Source of the DNA: Deltaproteobacteria bacterium
GTDB lineage: Bacteria > Myxococcota_C > UBA6777
Length of the DNA: 64,000 nucleotides
Assembly (NCBI GenBank): GCA_002731275.1
Contig: PCBK01000114.1
Location: forward strand, 1-64,000
Reading direction: 5' to 3'
Below, piece after piece: positions 27,092-35,221 of this stretch. The notes beneath the pieces were generated by a model. The model was given only the letters and a program-made list of their open reading frames with translations. It did no database searches and had not been told where the DNA came from. The first letter of the stretch is position 1. Each line of letters opens with the position of its first letter. Both the position numbers and the translations under genes were made by a program.

Positions 27092-27874
27092 GTGAGACTT
27101 GTGTACCCCGTGATCATGGTTGCGTTGTTATGTTTATCATGCCAACAACCCCCTACAGCTGAGAGCTGTAAGCGCTTTCTTCCCAAACGCCAAAAGAATC
27201 CTGCTGCACGTGTTGTCGTGAACAAACAACGACCTTCGAGCAAGACAACGCAGAAAAGAAAAGTCGTGTTGTCCGATCGTTGGATCAAAAAGAAGTGGAT
27301 TCCATTTGGTCCCAAGCGGATCCAGTGGAGTCTGGAATACCTTCATATCCACGTAGACGAGAAGGCGACGAGTATCCTGATTGACCCCAAGGTGATCGTC
27401 GTCCACTGGACCGCGAGTCCTGACCTCGCGTCCTCCTGGAAACTCTTCGCGCCAGCGCGTATCCCAAGCGCACGTCGGTATGTTCGAAAATTTGGTCGCG
27501 TGAATGTCTCCGCACATTTTCTCGTCGACACAGATGGGACGGTCTACCGAATGGTCCCCGAGCGCTATCTCGCCCGTCATGTGATCGGACTCAATCAGGT
27601 CAGTCTTGGGATCGAAAATGTCGGTGGCGTCAAAGGAAAACCTTTGCACGACGCACAACTCGAAGCCAACGCAAAGCTGATCCGCTATCTCGCGAGTAAG
27701 TACAACATTCAATACCTGATCGGACACTACGAATACAGAAAGCTCGAACGCACACCGCTGTTTCGTGAAAAGATCAAATCGTACCGCACTGGGAAGATCG
27801 ATCCAGGGCGCGGCTTTATGAAGCGCCTACGCCAAAAACTCAAAGATCTACACTTACAAGGACCGCCCAAATAA
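27092..27874 (+). CDS. N-acetylmuramoyl-L-alanine amidase (Amidase_2/AmpD-like), probable lipoprotein
   Basis: 260 residues starting at GTG 27092, preceded by a strong GGAGGTGA (27078-27085). The N-terminus is a short hydrophobic stretch ending LSCQQ, a plausible but non-ideal lipobox. The amidase domain (about 95-250) shows the AmpD-type active site: His in VIVVHWTAS, Glu in SLGIENVGG, His in YLIGHYEYR, and Lys/Asp in TGKIDPG. It cleaves the amide between MurNAc and L-Ala in peptidoglycan or muropeptides. A Lys-rich linker separates anchor and enzyme, the same design as the MltD-like protein at 7 kb. Confidence 0.88.
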   Translation: MRLVYPVIMVALLCLSCQQPPTAESCKRFLPKRQKNPAARVVVNKQRPSSKTTQKRKVVLSDRWIKKKWIPFGPKRIQWSLEYLHIHVDEKATSILIDPKVIVVHWTASPDLASSWKLFAPARIPSARRYVRKFGRVNVSAHFLVDTDGTVYRMVPERYLARHVIGLNQVSLGIENVGGVKGKPLHDAQLEANAKLIRYLASKYNIQYLIGHYEYRKLERTPLFREKIKSYRTGKIDPGRGFMKRLRQKLKDLHLQGPPK

Positions 27875-27901
27875 GTCCTTTCTTCCCACTTTAAGAGAAC
27901 G

Positions 27902-27910
27902 TGGTATGCT
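27902..27910 (+). promoter_or_regulatory. candidate extended -10 element upstream of the Usp-DUF389 gene
   Basis: TGGTATGCT fits the extended -10 pattern TGnTATnnT and lies 65 bases before the ATG at 27975 in a 100-base intergenic gap. No good -35 is seen, which is usual for extended -10 promoters. Called from sequence only. Confidence 0.3.
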
Positions 27911-27974
27911 CGTTTTTTACAAACACAACCACAAATGATCATGCCAGCGATTGGCAACAGGAGAGTGAATTGCG

Positions 27975-29924
27975 ATGAGTGTATTGGTTGTTATTACGCG
28001 TCCAGAGGAAGCGCAGTCATTTATCAATTGGGGGCAGTTCTTCGCAGAAGCCAGAGGGGAAGACCTCGCTGTCCTGTGCCCTCTACCTGCCAAAGAAGAT
28101 CTCAAAACAACCTCTCTCAAGCTGAGCGAACAGAGCGAAGTGCCTGTCTTGGAGACCATCAGGCGGATCGTCGTCGATCTCGATAAACAGCCTGACATCC
28201 GTGTCTTACGGGGAAAAAAGCATCTCACCTCGATTTTGGAGGAGGTCAAGCAACTCTCTGGTTCCTTGCTCGTGATCGGCCAAAACGAGCTTCACGAGGA
28301 CTTGAAAGATGATGTCTCGCTCCAAGGTGATTTGCTGAAGCGAGCACCCTGTGAGGTCTTGTTGCTGCGTCCTTTCCAAGATGATATGCACAAATGCAAG
28401 CATATCCTTGTCCCGACAGACGGAGAAGATGAGCACACTAAGAACGCACTCCGTTTGTGTGAAAAGCTCGCAGATCACGATCACTGCAAAGTTGATCTCC
28501 TGTACGTTTTCATTCCTCCGACAGAGACAGACGAAGAGATGGAGTTTGACGAGGAGCATCCAGAGGTGATCAAGGCAAAAGAGGCGCTCCAGCGTGTGAT
28601 GAGCAGCACCAGGTTGGCGGAACACGAAGCCTTCTCGACGACGTATATCGGGGCCAAGAGTATCGCTGAGGGGATCTTGCACGCATGCAAATCGGAAGAA
28701 TATGATCTGATCTTGCTCGGCGCGTCCAAGCTCAATTACATCCGTAGGACGCTGTTTGGTTCACTGACTGAGCGGCTCTGGAAGGACGAAAAAGCAACAT
28801 CTATTGCGGTGATCCAGGCCGCTGCACCTGTCGTCGTTCGTGCCAAGGTGCAGATGCACAGTTTTCTCGACCGATTTGTCCCCCAGATGGAGCGTGCTGA
28901 ACGTGTGGAGCTCTTTGAGCGCCTTGATCGAGGGGCGCGAGCGGAGTTTAACTTCATCACGTTGATCTGTTTGTCGACCGCAATCGCGGCGCTTGGGTTG
29001 ATACAAAACTCCGGCGCCGTTGTCATCGGTGCCATGCTCGTCGCGCCGCTCATGACGCCGATGTTGGCGGCTGGGTTAGGGATTGTACAGGGGAACATCG
29101 TTCTCTTTCGCACCTCACTGCACTCCGTCGCCGTCGGGTTTTTGTGCAGCCTGATTGTTGGGTATGTCTTTGGAAAGGTCGCCTTTCCATTGTACTCTTT
29201 GACACCCGAGCTTGCGGCAAGGGGAGGTCCAAACGTGCTCGATTTGATCGTCGCGTTGCTCTCAGGTGTGGCGGCTGCGTATGCGATGGGACGCCCTGGT
29301 TTGCTCGAAGCCTTGCCGGGGGTCGCGATCGCTGCAGCTCTTGTCCCTCCAATCGCGACGGTTGGTATCTCCATCTCCATCGGAGAGTACGGGAACGCTT
29401 TAGGCGCTGCGATGTTATTTGGTACCAACCTCATCGCGATCATCCTGGCCTCCGCGATTGCGCTGTACGCGCTGGGTATCAGGCCGCGTCTTGACGAAGA
29501 AAAGTCGAGACCGTGGGCGCGTCATATCCTCTTGATCTTATCCGTCTCAGTGATGGCGATCGCGATTCCACTTTGGGGACCACTCGCACACTCCGAGATG
29601 ATGGAGAATGGTCGAGTGCAAAAAGAGTTGAGTGTGTATCTCTCCTCACAGTCCGTCCTTGTGCGAAGAGTCTTTCAAAATCGCAAAAATGGTGCGCAAG
29701 ATGTGTACGTCGAGTTGATCCACCAAAAACCCATCCCACCTCGTATTTACGCTGGAATGAGAAAAACCATTCGCAGCATCGTTGGGGCTTCTGCTGACCT
29801 GAAGGTGATCTCTCTTAAGATGTGGGAACCGCCTGTGATACGCAGCGCAACACCTCCGACTGTACCTGTCAACAAACGACCGACGACTCGTCGTGTCCAG
29901 CCGACTTCTCGTCCCACTCCGTAA
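27975..29924 (+). CDS. fusion of two universal-stress (Usp) domains with a DUF389 membrane domain
   Basis: 649 residues. Residues about 1-130 form a first Usp-like domain (LVVITRPEEAQSFINWGQFF; PCEVLLLRPF at its end), about 137-290 a second one (HILVPTDGEDEHTKNALRLC; LGASKLNYIRRTLFGSLTERLW, which is the ATP-loop region G-x9-G[ST] of Usp proteins). From about 320 a DUF389 membrane domain follows with the hallmark GAVVIGAMLVAPLMTPMLAAG and five or six helices to about 530. A hydrophilic Pro/Thr/Arg-rich tail ends the protein. A nucleotide-sensing module controlling a membrane protein is the natural reading; the function of DUF389 is not established to my knowledge. Confidence 0.85.
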   Translation: MSVLVVITRPEEAQSFINWGQFFAEARGEDLAVLCPLPAKEDLKTTSLKLSEQSEVPVLETIRRIVVDLDKQPDIRVLRGKKHLTSILEEVKQLSGSLLVIGQNELHEDLKDDVSLQGDLLKRAPCEVLLLRPFQDDMHKCKHILVPTDGEDEHTKNALRLCEKLADHDHCKVDLLYVFIPPTETDEEMEFDEEHPEVIKAKEALQRVMSSTRLAEHEAFSTTYIGAKSIAEGILHACKSEEYDLILLGASKLNYIRRTLFGSLTERLWKDEKATSIAVIQAAAPVVVRAKVQMHSFLDRFVPQMERAERVELFERLDRGARAEFNFITLICLSTAIAALGLIQNSGAVVIGAMLVAPLMTPMLAAGLGIVQGNIVLFRTSLHSVAVGFLCSLIVGYVFGKVAFPLYSLTPELAARGGPNVLDLIVALLSGVAAAYAMGRPGLLEALPGVAIAAALVPPIATVGISISIGEYGNALGAAMLFGTNLIAIILASAIALYALGIRPRLDEEKSRPWARHILLILSVSVMAIAIPLWGPLAHSEMMENGRVQKELSVYLSSQSVLVRRVFQNRKNGAQDVYVELIHQKPIPPRIYAGMRKTIRSIVGASADLKVISLKMWEPPVIRSATPPTVPVNKRPTTRRVQPTSRPTP

Positions 29925-29941
29925 GTCCTAAAGGTTTAACT

Positions 29942-31408
29942 ATGATGAGAAATATTCAAGTGATCTGTCATCGTCGATATCTACATATCTCCACTACGTG
30001 GGTGGTGATGTGGAGCCTCTGTGTCTTCCTCGTATCAGGTGCTTCCGAACTTTTTGCCGCGAACACGACTGCTCCGAAACGCACTGCACATACTTGGCCA
30101 ACCAAATGCGTGCCGAAACAGCCTACTGTCACTGGCGGTAAGAAGGATGGAGCTGAGTGGATGTGTACACCTGACGGGAAGTGGATGATGGCTCGATTCT
30201 GGAAGAATGGGAGCCCACATGGACCGACTGCGATGTGGCATTCAAATGGTAAAAAAGCGGCTGAAGGCTCCTATTGGAAGGGGAAAGAGCATGGGTTATG
30301 GCAGATGTGGTATCCCAATGGTCAGCCTTCACAGTTCAACTTTTACCTCTTTGGAAAGACCTACGGCCCGAAAAAACAGTGGTTTCCCAATGGGCAGTTG
30401 CAGTTTGAGGTTTATACCAAAAAGAACGTCTTTCATGGATTGCAGCGGATTTGGTACATGGACGGTACGCTCAAGTTTTCGGGGCGTTGGATCGCTGGAA
30501 AAGAGTGTGGCTCCTTTTACACTTACAACACTGAAGGGAAGCTCGCTGACAAACAAAGTTACAAGGCATGTCCAAAGACTTTAATTCCCTTTACATCGCG
30601 GAAACAGTCTTCTGCTGTGGCGCAGCGCGCTGTGTTTGTTCGGGAGCGTGCGAAGAAAGTCGGTTCGACCAAGCAGCTCGATGACAGCATGTACACCTCG
30701 CTTCAATCGTACAAAGCGCTCTTATTGGGTGGGTTCCCTGGGACGGTTGAGTTTCCTGCGTTGGTCGGTGGATTGGCCTCGTTGTTTGTCAAAAAAGGGG
30801 ACAAGGTGTTGTTGGGGTTGGACTGGCCTGTTTCGATGCAGCCTCTACTCGACGCGTTTATGCGTGACGGGAAACCCTCACACCTGCAAAAGCACTTGAT
30901 GTTTTTGAAGAAGCACCGTGACGGGCGCTCTTCCTCTGCGATGGTCTCACTCCTCCAACGACTGCGCTCGCTCAAAGGTGTGACCGTCTTTTGCACACGT
31001 CCTCTCAAGCCCACACAAGACCCAAGTGAGGGGATCGCCCGTTTGATCTTGAGCACGTATGCAAAGCACAAAGGCGCCCGCTTGCTCCTCATCGGGGACC
31101 TGTTGCAAAGCCGTGTGGATCGAGGGATGTGGGCGGCTGTGAAGCGATTGCCTGTTGGTTATCGATTGTCTGGTGGCAAGGCTTTTGCGGCTGGTGACCT
31201 GCTCGCGATTCGGGTGCGCAATCGAGACGGCAAGGCCTGGATGTGTCAGTCCACTGCAGGGTGTCGTGTCTACAATGTGCGCTTCTTTTATCCTGTCTAC
31301 CACATCGCAGCCCCGTTTGTACCGTACTTTTTAAAAGAGCGAACTTTGCTCGATGGATATCATGCGTCTCTCTACCTTGGGACGCTCACACCATCAAAGC
31401 CCCAATAA
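29942..31408 (+). CDS. MORN/YwqK-type repeat protein fused to a degenerate ChaN/Tiki-like domain
   Basis: 488 residues from ATG 29942 (TAAAGGT upstream); a longer frame overlaps the preceding gene. After a signal peptide ending LFAANTT come four or five toxin-antitoxin YwqK/MORN_2-like repeats of about 23 residues (GSPHGPTAMWHSNGKKAAEG, HGLWQMWYPNGQP and so on, about residues 70-165). The C-terminal half (about 210-480) reads like the TraB/ChaN/Tiki or EreA-like fold: LLLGGFPGTVEFPALVGGLA and VLLGLDWPVSMQPLLDA match the usual G-E-x-H-G-T and E-W/R-P blocks, but the Glu and His of the first motif are Gly and Pro. So it is probably a catalytically dead binding domain (inference). The stop at 31408 is 82 bases before the next gene. 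Confidence 0.72.
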   Translation: MMRNIQVICHRRYLHISTTWVVMWSLCVFLVSGASELFAANTTAPKRTAHTWPTKCVPKQPTVTGGKKDGAEWMCTPDGKWMMARFWKNGSPHGPTAMWHSNGKKAAEGSYWKGKEHGLWQMWYPNGQPSQFNFYLFGKTYGPKKQWFPNGQLQFEVYTKKNVFHGLQRIWYMDGTLKFSGRWIAGKECGSFYTYNTEGKLADKQSYKACPKTLIPFTSRKQSSAVAQRAVFVRERAKKVGSTKQLDDSMYTSLQSYKALLLGGFPGTVEFPALVGGLASLFVKKGDKVLLGLDWPVSMQPLLDAFMRDGKPSHLQKHLMFLKKHRDGRSSSAMVSLLQRLRSLKGVTVFCTRPLKPTQDPSEGIARLILSTYAKHKGARLLLIGDLLQSRVDRGMWAAVKRLPVGYRLSGGKAFAAGDLLAIRVRNRDGKAWMCQSTAGCRVYNVRFFYPVYHIAAPFVPYFLKERTLLDGYHASLYLGTLTPSKPQ

Positions 31409-31490
31409 TTCGAACGGACTCTTCGATGTTCTTTTTTCTCAGAGTGGCCACACTCTTTTCTGCCTACATGTCGTACAAGGAGAATGCACG

Positions 31491-32009
31491 ATGGAGAGCT
31501 GGATTTTAACCTCAACAGGGCGGAAGTTTTGTCCGTTCTCTCCTGATATGGATGCTGTCGCGATCGAGGATATCGCCCACTCTCTGAGTATGCAGTGTCG
31601 GTACAATGGTCACTGTCGTGTGTTCTACTCTGTCGCCGAACACTCCGTGCGTGTTTCCCGTATCTTGCCTGATGAATACGCGCTGTGGGGACTCTTGCAC
31701 GACGCCGCTGAGGCATATCTCTCCGATATGCCGCGCCCTGTGAAGTACCAGCTGACCGCATTCCTGGAGTATGAAGACGCGCTACTCAAGCAGCTCGCCG
31801 CGCACTTTGGGTTGTCTTGGCCCATGCCAGATGCGGTCAAAGAAGCGGATGATATCCTGCTCGTGACAGAGCTGCGAGATATCATGCCTCCAAGCCCACG
31901 GCTCAAGGAGTTCGGTGTTGAGCCTTTAGAAGAGCGCATCGTCGAGACGTTGCTCCCACAAGAAGCGAAGGCATTGTTTCTTGAGCGATTTGGTGAGCTT
32001 GCCGGCTAA
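31491..32009 (+). CDS. HD-domain phosphohydrolase (YfbR-like nucleotidase type)
   Basis: 172 residues from ATG 31491 with AAGGAGA upstream; longer open frames start within the preceding gene. HD superfamily pattern: His in YSVAEHSVRVSRI, His-Asp in GLLHDAAEAYLSDMP and a later Asp in EADDILLVTE. The AEAYLSDMPRPVK segment is typical of YfbR-type 5'-deoxynucleotidases and related HD hydrolases, which act on nucleoside monophosphates using a divalent metal. Cytoplasmic. Convergent with the DUF2063-like gene, whose frame ends four bases inside this gene's stop region. Confidence 0.87.
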   Translation: MESWILTSTGRKFCPFSPDMDAVAIEDIAHSLSMQCRYNGHCRVFYSVAEHSVRVSRILPDEYALWGLLHDAAEAYLSDMPRPVKYQLTAFLEYEDALLKQLAAHFGLSWPMPDAVKEADDILLVTELRDIMPPSPRLKEFGVEPLEERIVETLLPQEAKALFLERFGELAG

Positions 32010-32626
32010 AAGAGTCGATGGGTCAGTTTGTGTGATGATGTCGGACGAAGCCAGACGGCGAGGGTCATCCTGGTGGTCTCTGGAGGGGGCTGTTCTTTGA
32101 AGAGGGCGCGCGCAATATCACGGACAGGATAGCGAAACCACCGAACAAGCAATCGACATGATGGCTGGTTTGCCTCAATACAAGCGGCTTCGTAGGCGAG
32201 CAGGTCACCAAGCCATGCGGGAAATCTCGCGGCCAGCGCCGTGTCCTGCTTGAGTGACTGCTGGAGATACGAGGCAAAGGCCAGCGCGTCTTCCTGGTGT
32301 TTCCTGATCCCTTTGAAGTTGGTCTCTTCGGCAAATTGATGAAACAGCTTCTGGAATGTAGAGCCCATGACACCGTACGAGTATGCCAGCAGTTTTTGCA
32401 CTTGTCCTTGTCGCTTGTGGATCAATGAGTGGGAAAAGAAGTGAGTCTGTGCAGGAGGGAGTGTCGAGAGAAGTTGGATCTCTTGTGCAGAGAGACCAAA
32501 TTCTTTCCCGACCAGCTCGGGATCTTCAAAAAATCGTTGCCTGAGCGCTGTCTGTGTGTAGAGGCGGGCCAGAAGTGTTTGTACTTTTGACAAATCTGCT
32601 TGTGGTTGTGGTGTTGTGGCGTTCAT
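32006..32626 (-). CDS. DUF2063/HvfC- or SCO6045-like partner of the MNIO enzyme
   Basis: About 206 residues from ATG 32626, which overlaps the DUF692 stop as ATGA; the longer frame adds 12 codons. The N-terminal helical region starts VQTLLARLYTQTALRQRFFE and the C-terminal half has LLAYEAACIEA followed by VRWFRYPVRDI, the layout of the small proteins that accompany DUF692 enzymes (HvfC/DUF2063, TglI, MbnC and the actinobacterial SCO6045-like group). In characterised pairs the partner binds the leader or substrate peptide and delivers it to the multinuclear iron enzyme. Translational coupling supports a 1:1 complex here. Which partner subfamily it belongs to cannot be decided by eye. Confidence 0.78.
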   Translation of the reverse strand: MNATTPQPQADLSKVQTLLARLYTQTALRQRFFEDPELVGKEFGLSAQEIQLLSTLPPAQTHFFSHSLIHKRQGQVQKLLAYSYGVMGSTFQKLFHQFAEETNFKGIRKHQEDALAFASYLQQSLKQDTALAARFPAWLGDLLAYEAACIEANQPSCRLLVRWFRYPVRDIARALFKEQPPPETTRMTLAVWLRPTSSHKLTHRLF

Positions 32627-33510
32627 ATGAAGGCTTCTCTTGTCTCTGGAGTCGGCCGCCATCTGCCGTATGTGTCACCGATGGCGCGTGCTCTGGCGAG
32701 CTCTTCAGTCAACTCTGAAAAAGCGGGGATGTCTTCGTCGCGTTCGAGGATGGCGCCTTTGATTGGGAAGCGGCGTAAGACCTCATCCATCAAGTCCCAG
32801 ACCTCTGGAGGTGTCGGCTGTGAGTGTGTGTCGAGGAGGACACCGTGTTGCCAGATCCCGCCCACAAAATGCAGCTGGACCACTCTGTCTTTTGGCAACG
32901 CCTCTAGAAAGTCGATGGGGTTATATTCGTGGTTTGTCGCGTTTGTGTGGAGGTTTGTGACATCAAGGAGCAAGCCACAATCGGAGGCCTGGAGGAGTTG
33001 TCGTAGAAAATGAGCTTCATCGAGTTCACCACCTGGGATGGGCATGGCGTAAGTGATGTTTTCCAGGATGAGTGGGCGCTTGATGGTCTTTTGCACCTTC
33101 TCGATGTTGCGGCACAGGATATCGAGCGCTTGTTGGCTGAATGGCAGCGGAGAGAGGTGCCCAATGTCCACGCCGCCAGCGCGTGTAAAGCAGATGTGTT
33201 CGCTCCACCAGGGAGGATTCACTTCTTCGATCAAGGCTGCGAGGGTGTCGATGTACTGTTGATCGACGCCTTCGGCGCTGCCAAGTGAGAGATTGAGAGC
33301 ATGTGGGATCAGTGTAAAGTGTTCCTTGAGCAGCGCCAGCTCATGGCGTTTTTCGGCTGTCGCCTTCAAGTAGTGTTCGGCAGTGATCTCCAAAAAGTCG
33401 ACCTTCTCTTGGTGCAAAAAGAGATCACTGCGGAAGGGGGCACGATACCCCAATCCGACACCGAGCACCGGGAGTGAAGAGAAGCGTGAAGGGGGTTGAT
33501 GCTTATCCAC
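32623..33510 (-). CDS. DUF692 multinuclear non-heme iron oxidase (MNIO)
   Basis: About 296 residues from GTG 33510 (GTG 33513 is an alternative); the frame runs on to 33687, but that extension is the antiphase reading of the Gly/Cys tail of the preceding gene and is not coding. The family start VLGVGLGYRAPFRSDL follows within 20 residues. Metal-ligand blocks of the TIM-barrel: FLEITAEHYL, HALNLSLGS, WWSEHICF, PLILENITYA, LLLDVTNLHTNATNH, QLHFVGG, LLDTHSQPTP and ILERDEDIPAF. MNIOs oxidise Cys residues of ribosomal peptides to oxazolone/thioamide, thiooxazole and related groups (MbnB, TglH, BufB). The start lies inside the TIGR04222 gene's last codons, with GGAGGA of the tail region serving as ribosome binding site. 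Confidence 0.88.
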   Translation of the reverse strand: MDKHQPPSRFSSLPVLGVGLGYRAPFRSDLFLHQEKVDFLEITAEHYLKATAEKRHELALLKEHFTLIPHALNLSLGSAEGVDQQYIDTLAALIEEVNPPWWSEHICFTRAGGVDIGHLSPLPFSQQALDILCRNIEKVQKTIKRPLILENITYAMPIPGGELDEAHFLRQLLQASDCGLLLDVTNLHTNATNHEYNPIDFLEALPKDRVVQLHFVGGIWQHGVLLDTHSQPTPPEVWDLMDEVLRRFPIKGAILERDEDIPAFSELTEELARARAIGDTYGRWRPTPETREAFI

Positions 33511-34438
33511 CACAGCCACCACATCCTCCGCAGCCACCGCCGCAACCCCCACCGCAACTGCTTCCACAGCTGCTACTGCTGCAGCTGCTACAACTTCCGC
33601 AAGCGCCGCCACATCCAAGCCCCGTCCCGAGGTAGAACATACCTGGATAGAAGTCAAACGCCGTCCCTGCAAGGATTCCCACACCAAAGACGCTCAAGGC
33701 GAGCATCATTTCGGGAGCGCCGTCGTCATATTCCCCAAGCGCGACTCTGTCTCGTATCCTGGAGAAGGCCTCTTCCAGATCGTCGATGTAGTCTTTTCCT
33801 CTCTTTGTCATCCTACCTATGTTGACGATGGCCCCGACGAGCCAACTAAAAACGAAGCACAACATGACCAGGAACCATATCTTGTAGATCCCACGACTCA
33901 TCGCCACGAAGATCTTGTAGACAGCAAGGGTGATCAAAAAGCCCATCCCGAAAAGTCTCATCCAGTTCGCTTGCTTCTGTGCCTCCTCACTGTAAATCAG
34001 CTTTTCTTTTAACGAGAAGGTTTGAAACTCTTTGCAGAGAGGCTCCAATTTTTCTGGAAGGCCATTGTCTCCATAAATATCCGATGTTGTTCTGGGTGTT
34101 CTCATAAAGTCAAAGACTTCGTACTCCAACTCATCGAGATGTCGGGAGGGGGGATGATGTGGATCTTGGATGAACAGATCATCATCGAAGTCGAGATAGC
34201 CGCGTTGTGCGAGATCGAAGATCAAGACACGTACAATTTCATTTTCACCACCTCGGATGTACGCGATCTCCAGAGGGTCTGGATCACGGGGGACTCTCAT
34301 CCGAGGCATGGAGCGACTTGTGTCCAACCAACGCGCGAGAATCCAGACCGTGATGGCGACGCCTACACCTAGCATGACGTAAAATGTCAAAAATTGTGGC
34401 CCTGGTAGATTGGCAACGGGGTTGTCAAAGAAAGACAT
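33503..34438 (-). CDS. TIGR04222-type membrane protein with ten-Cys C-terminal tail (candidate MNIO substrate)
   Basis: 311 residues. Helix 1 at about 16-37, a cytoplasmic-looking region with EIAYIRGGENEIVRVLIFDL (the winged-helix-like signature of this family), helices at about 162-180 and 186-207, and another hydrophobic stretch at about 245-270. The last 36 residues consist only of Gly, Ser, Cys and one Ala, with Cys at 276, 280, 283, 286, 291, 295, 299, 303, 306 and 309 in CGG/CGGG spacing. ATG 34438 has GGAGGTG upstream. The stop overlaps the DUF692 start. The tail resembles a precursor core peptide carried on a membrane anchor; DUF692 and partner genes follow at once, so its Cys are the likely substrate. 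No separate leader peptide is visible. Confidence 0.85.
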   Translation of the reverse strand: MSFFDNPVANLPGPQFLTFYVMLGVGVAITVWILARWLDTSRSMPRMRVPRDPDPLEIAYIRGGENEIVRVLIFDLAQRGYLDFDDDLFIQDPHHPPSRHLDELEYEVFDFMRTPRTTSDIYGDNGLPEKLEPLCKEFQTFSLKEKLIYSEEAQKQANWMRLFGMGFLITLAVYKIFVAMSRGIYKIWFLVMLCFVFSWLVGAIVNIGRMTKRGKDYIDDLEEAFSRIRDRVALGEYDDGAPEMMLALSVFGVGILAGTAFDFYPGMFYLGTGLGCGGACGSCSSCSSSSCGSSCGGGCGGGCGGCGGCGG

Positions 34439-34468
34439 GGGAACACCTCCACATTCAAATGGACAGTT

Positions 34469-35221
34469 TTACTCTTCGATTTGGTCGGCGATATCTGCAG
34501 CTTGGTCTACGATCTTCATGAATGACTCATAGATCGTTCGCAGTTCGTCCAATTTGGCTTCGTGTTGGCCGAGTTTGATGGAGAGTAAGGTGCGAAGGAC
34601 TTTGTTTTCGAGCCCAAGGACGTCTTTGGTCGCAGAGATGATCGCGTCCTTGGTGACGTAGTGTTTTCCATCTTTGAGATAGAGGAGCGCGTCCATGGAG
34701 ATCAAGAAAGGGGGGAGGATTTGAACGAGCGTTTGTTCGATACGTTCAGCTCGATTGATACGTTGGATATAGAAACTGCGAAGGCGGAGATTGAGATTTT
34801 TCAGCTCCTGCTCACAGCGCAGTCGGAGGTGTTCCTGCTCGATCGGCAACGCTTCGAGGACATCGGTTCCCCAAAGGAGTGTGTGATGCTCTTTGATATC
34901 CAAGAATTTGATCGGAAATACATCTGTGGAACGTTTGAGATCTTTGTCGCTGAGGATGATCGGCGCGATACGCACGTCACGTCGACCATGTTGGACACAA
35001 GGTGCGATGTTGTCGAGGGTTTCCAGATTGATGTCTTTCAGCGCGAGCAGGATATTCACGTCGGAGGTGTCTTCGTTGTATTCACCTTTGGTGATCCCAC
35101 CGTAGAGGATGATAGCGTCGAGCTGATCTCCTGCTGCTTCGACCACCTCTTCACAAAACGCAGCGAGCGCATCTTTCGCATCTTCCGGGAGCGCAACATC
35201 CTCTTTCCACTTGTGTTTCAT
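34469..35221 (-). CDS. nucleotidyltransferase-domain protein (MNT-like)
   Basis: 250 residues. Pol-beta-type nucleotidyltransferase fold with AIILYGGITKGEYNEDTSDVNILLAL at about residues 38-63: the GG...S-D-V-N pattern gives the first acidic residue, but the second Asp of the usual DxD position is Asn (SDVN), so metal binding may be altered. A helical C-terminal half (about 125-250) could act as a HEPN-like or substrate-binding part. Starts with AGGAG at 7 bases. It is 30 bases upstream of the TIGR04222 gene and on the same strand, so it may be co-transcribed with the MNIO set. It could be an AMPylator or antibiotic-nucleotidyltransferase-like protein; activity unknown. Confidence 0.75.
   Translation of the reverse strand: MKHKWKEDVALPEDAKDALAAFCEEVVEAAGDQLDAIILYGGITKGEYNEDTSDVNILLALKDINLETLDNIAPCVQHGRRDVRIAPIILSDKDLKRSTDVFPIKFLDIKEHHTLLWGTDVLEALPIEQEHLRLRCEQELKNLNLRLRSFYIQRINRAERIEQTLVQILPPFLISMDALLYLKDGKHYVTKDAIISATKDVLGLENKVLRTLLSIKLGQHEAKLDELRTIYESFMKIVDQAADIADQIEE

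Noticed and set aside
33511-33687. N-terminal extension of the DUF692 frame (Val/Ala-rich)
   Set aside because: It is the +1 reading of the Gly/Ser/Cys codons of the preceding gene's tail. Family members start near GVGLGYR, about 17 residues after the GTG at 33510.
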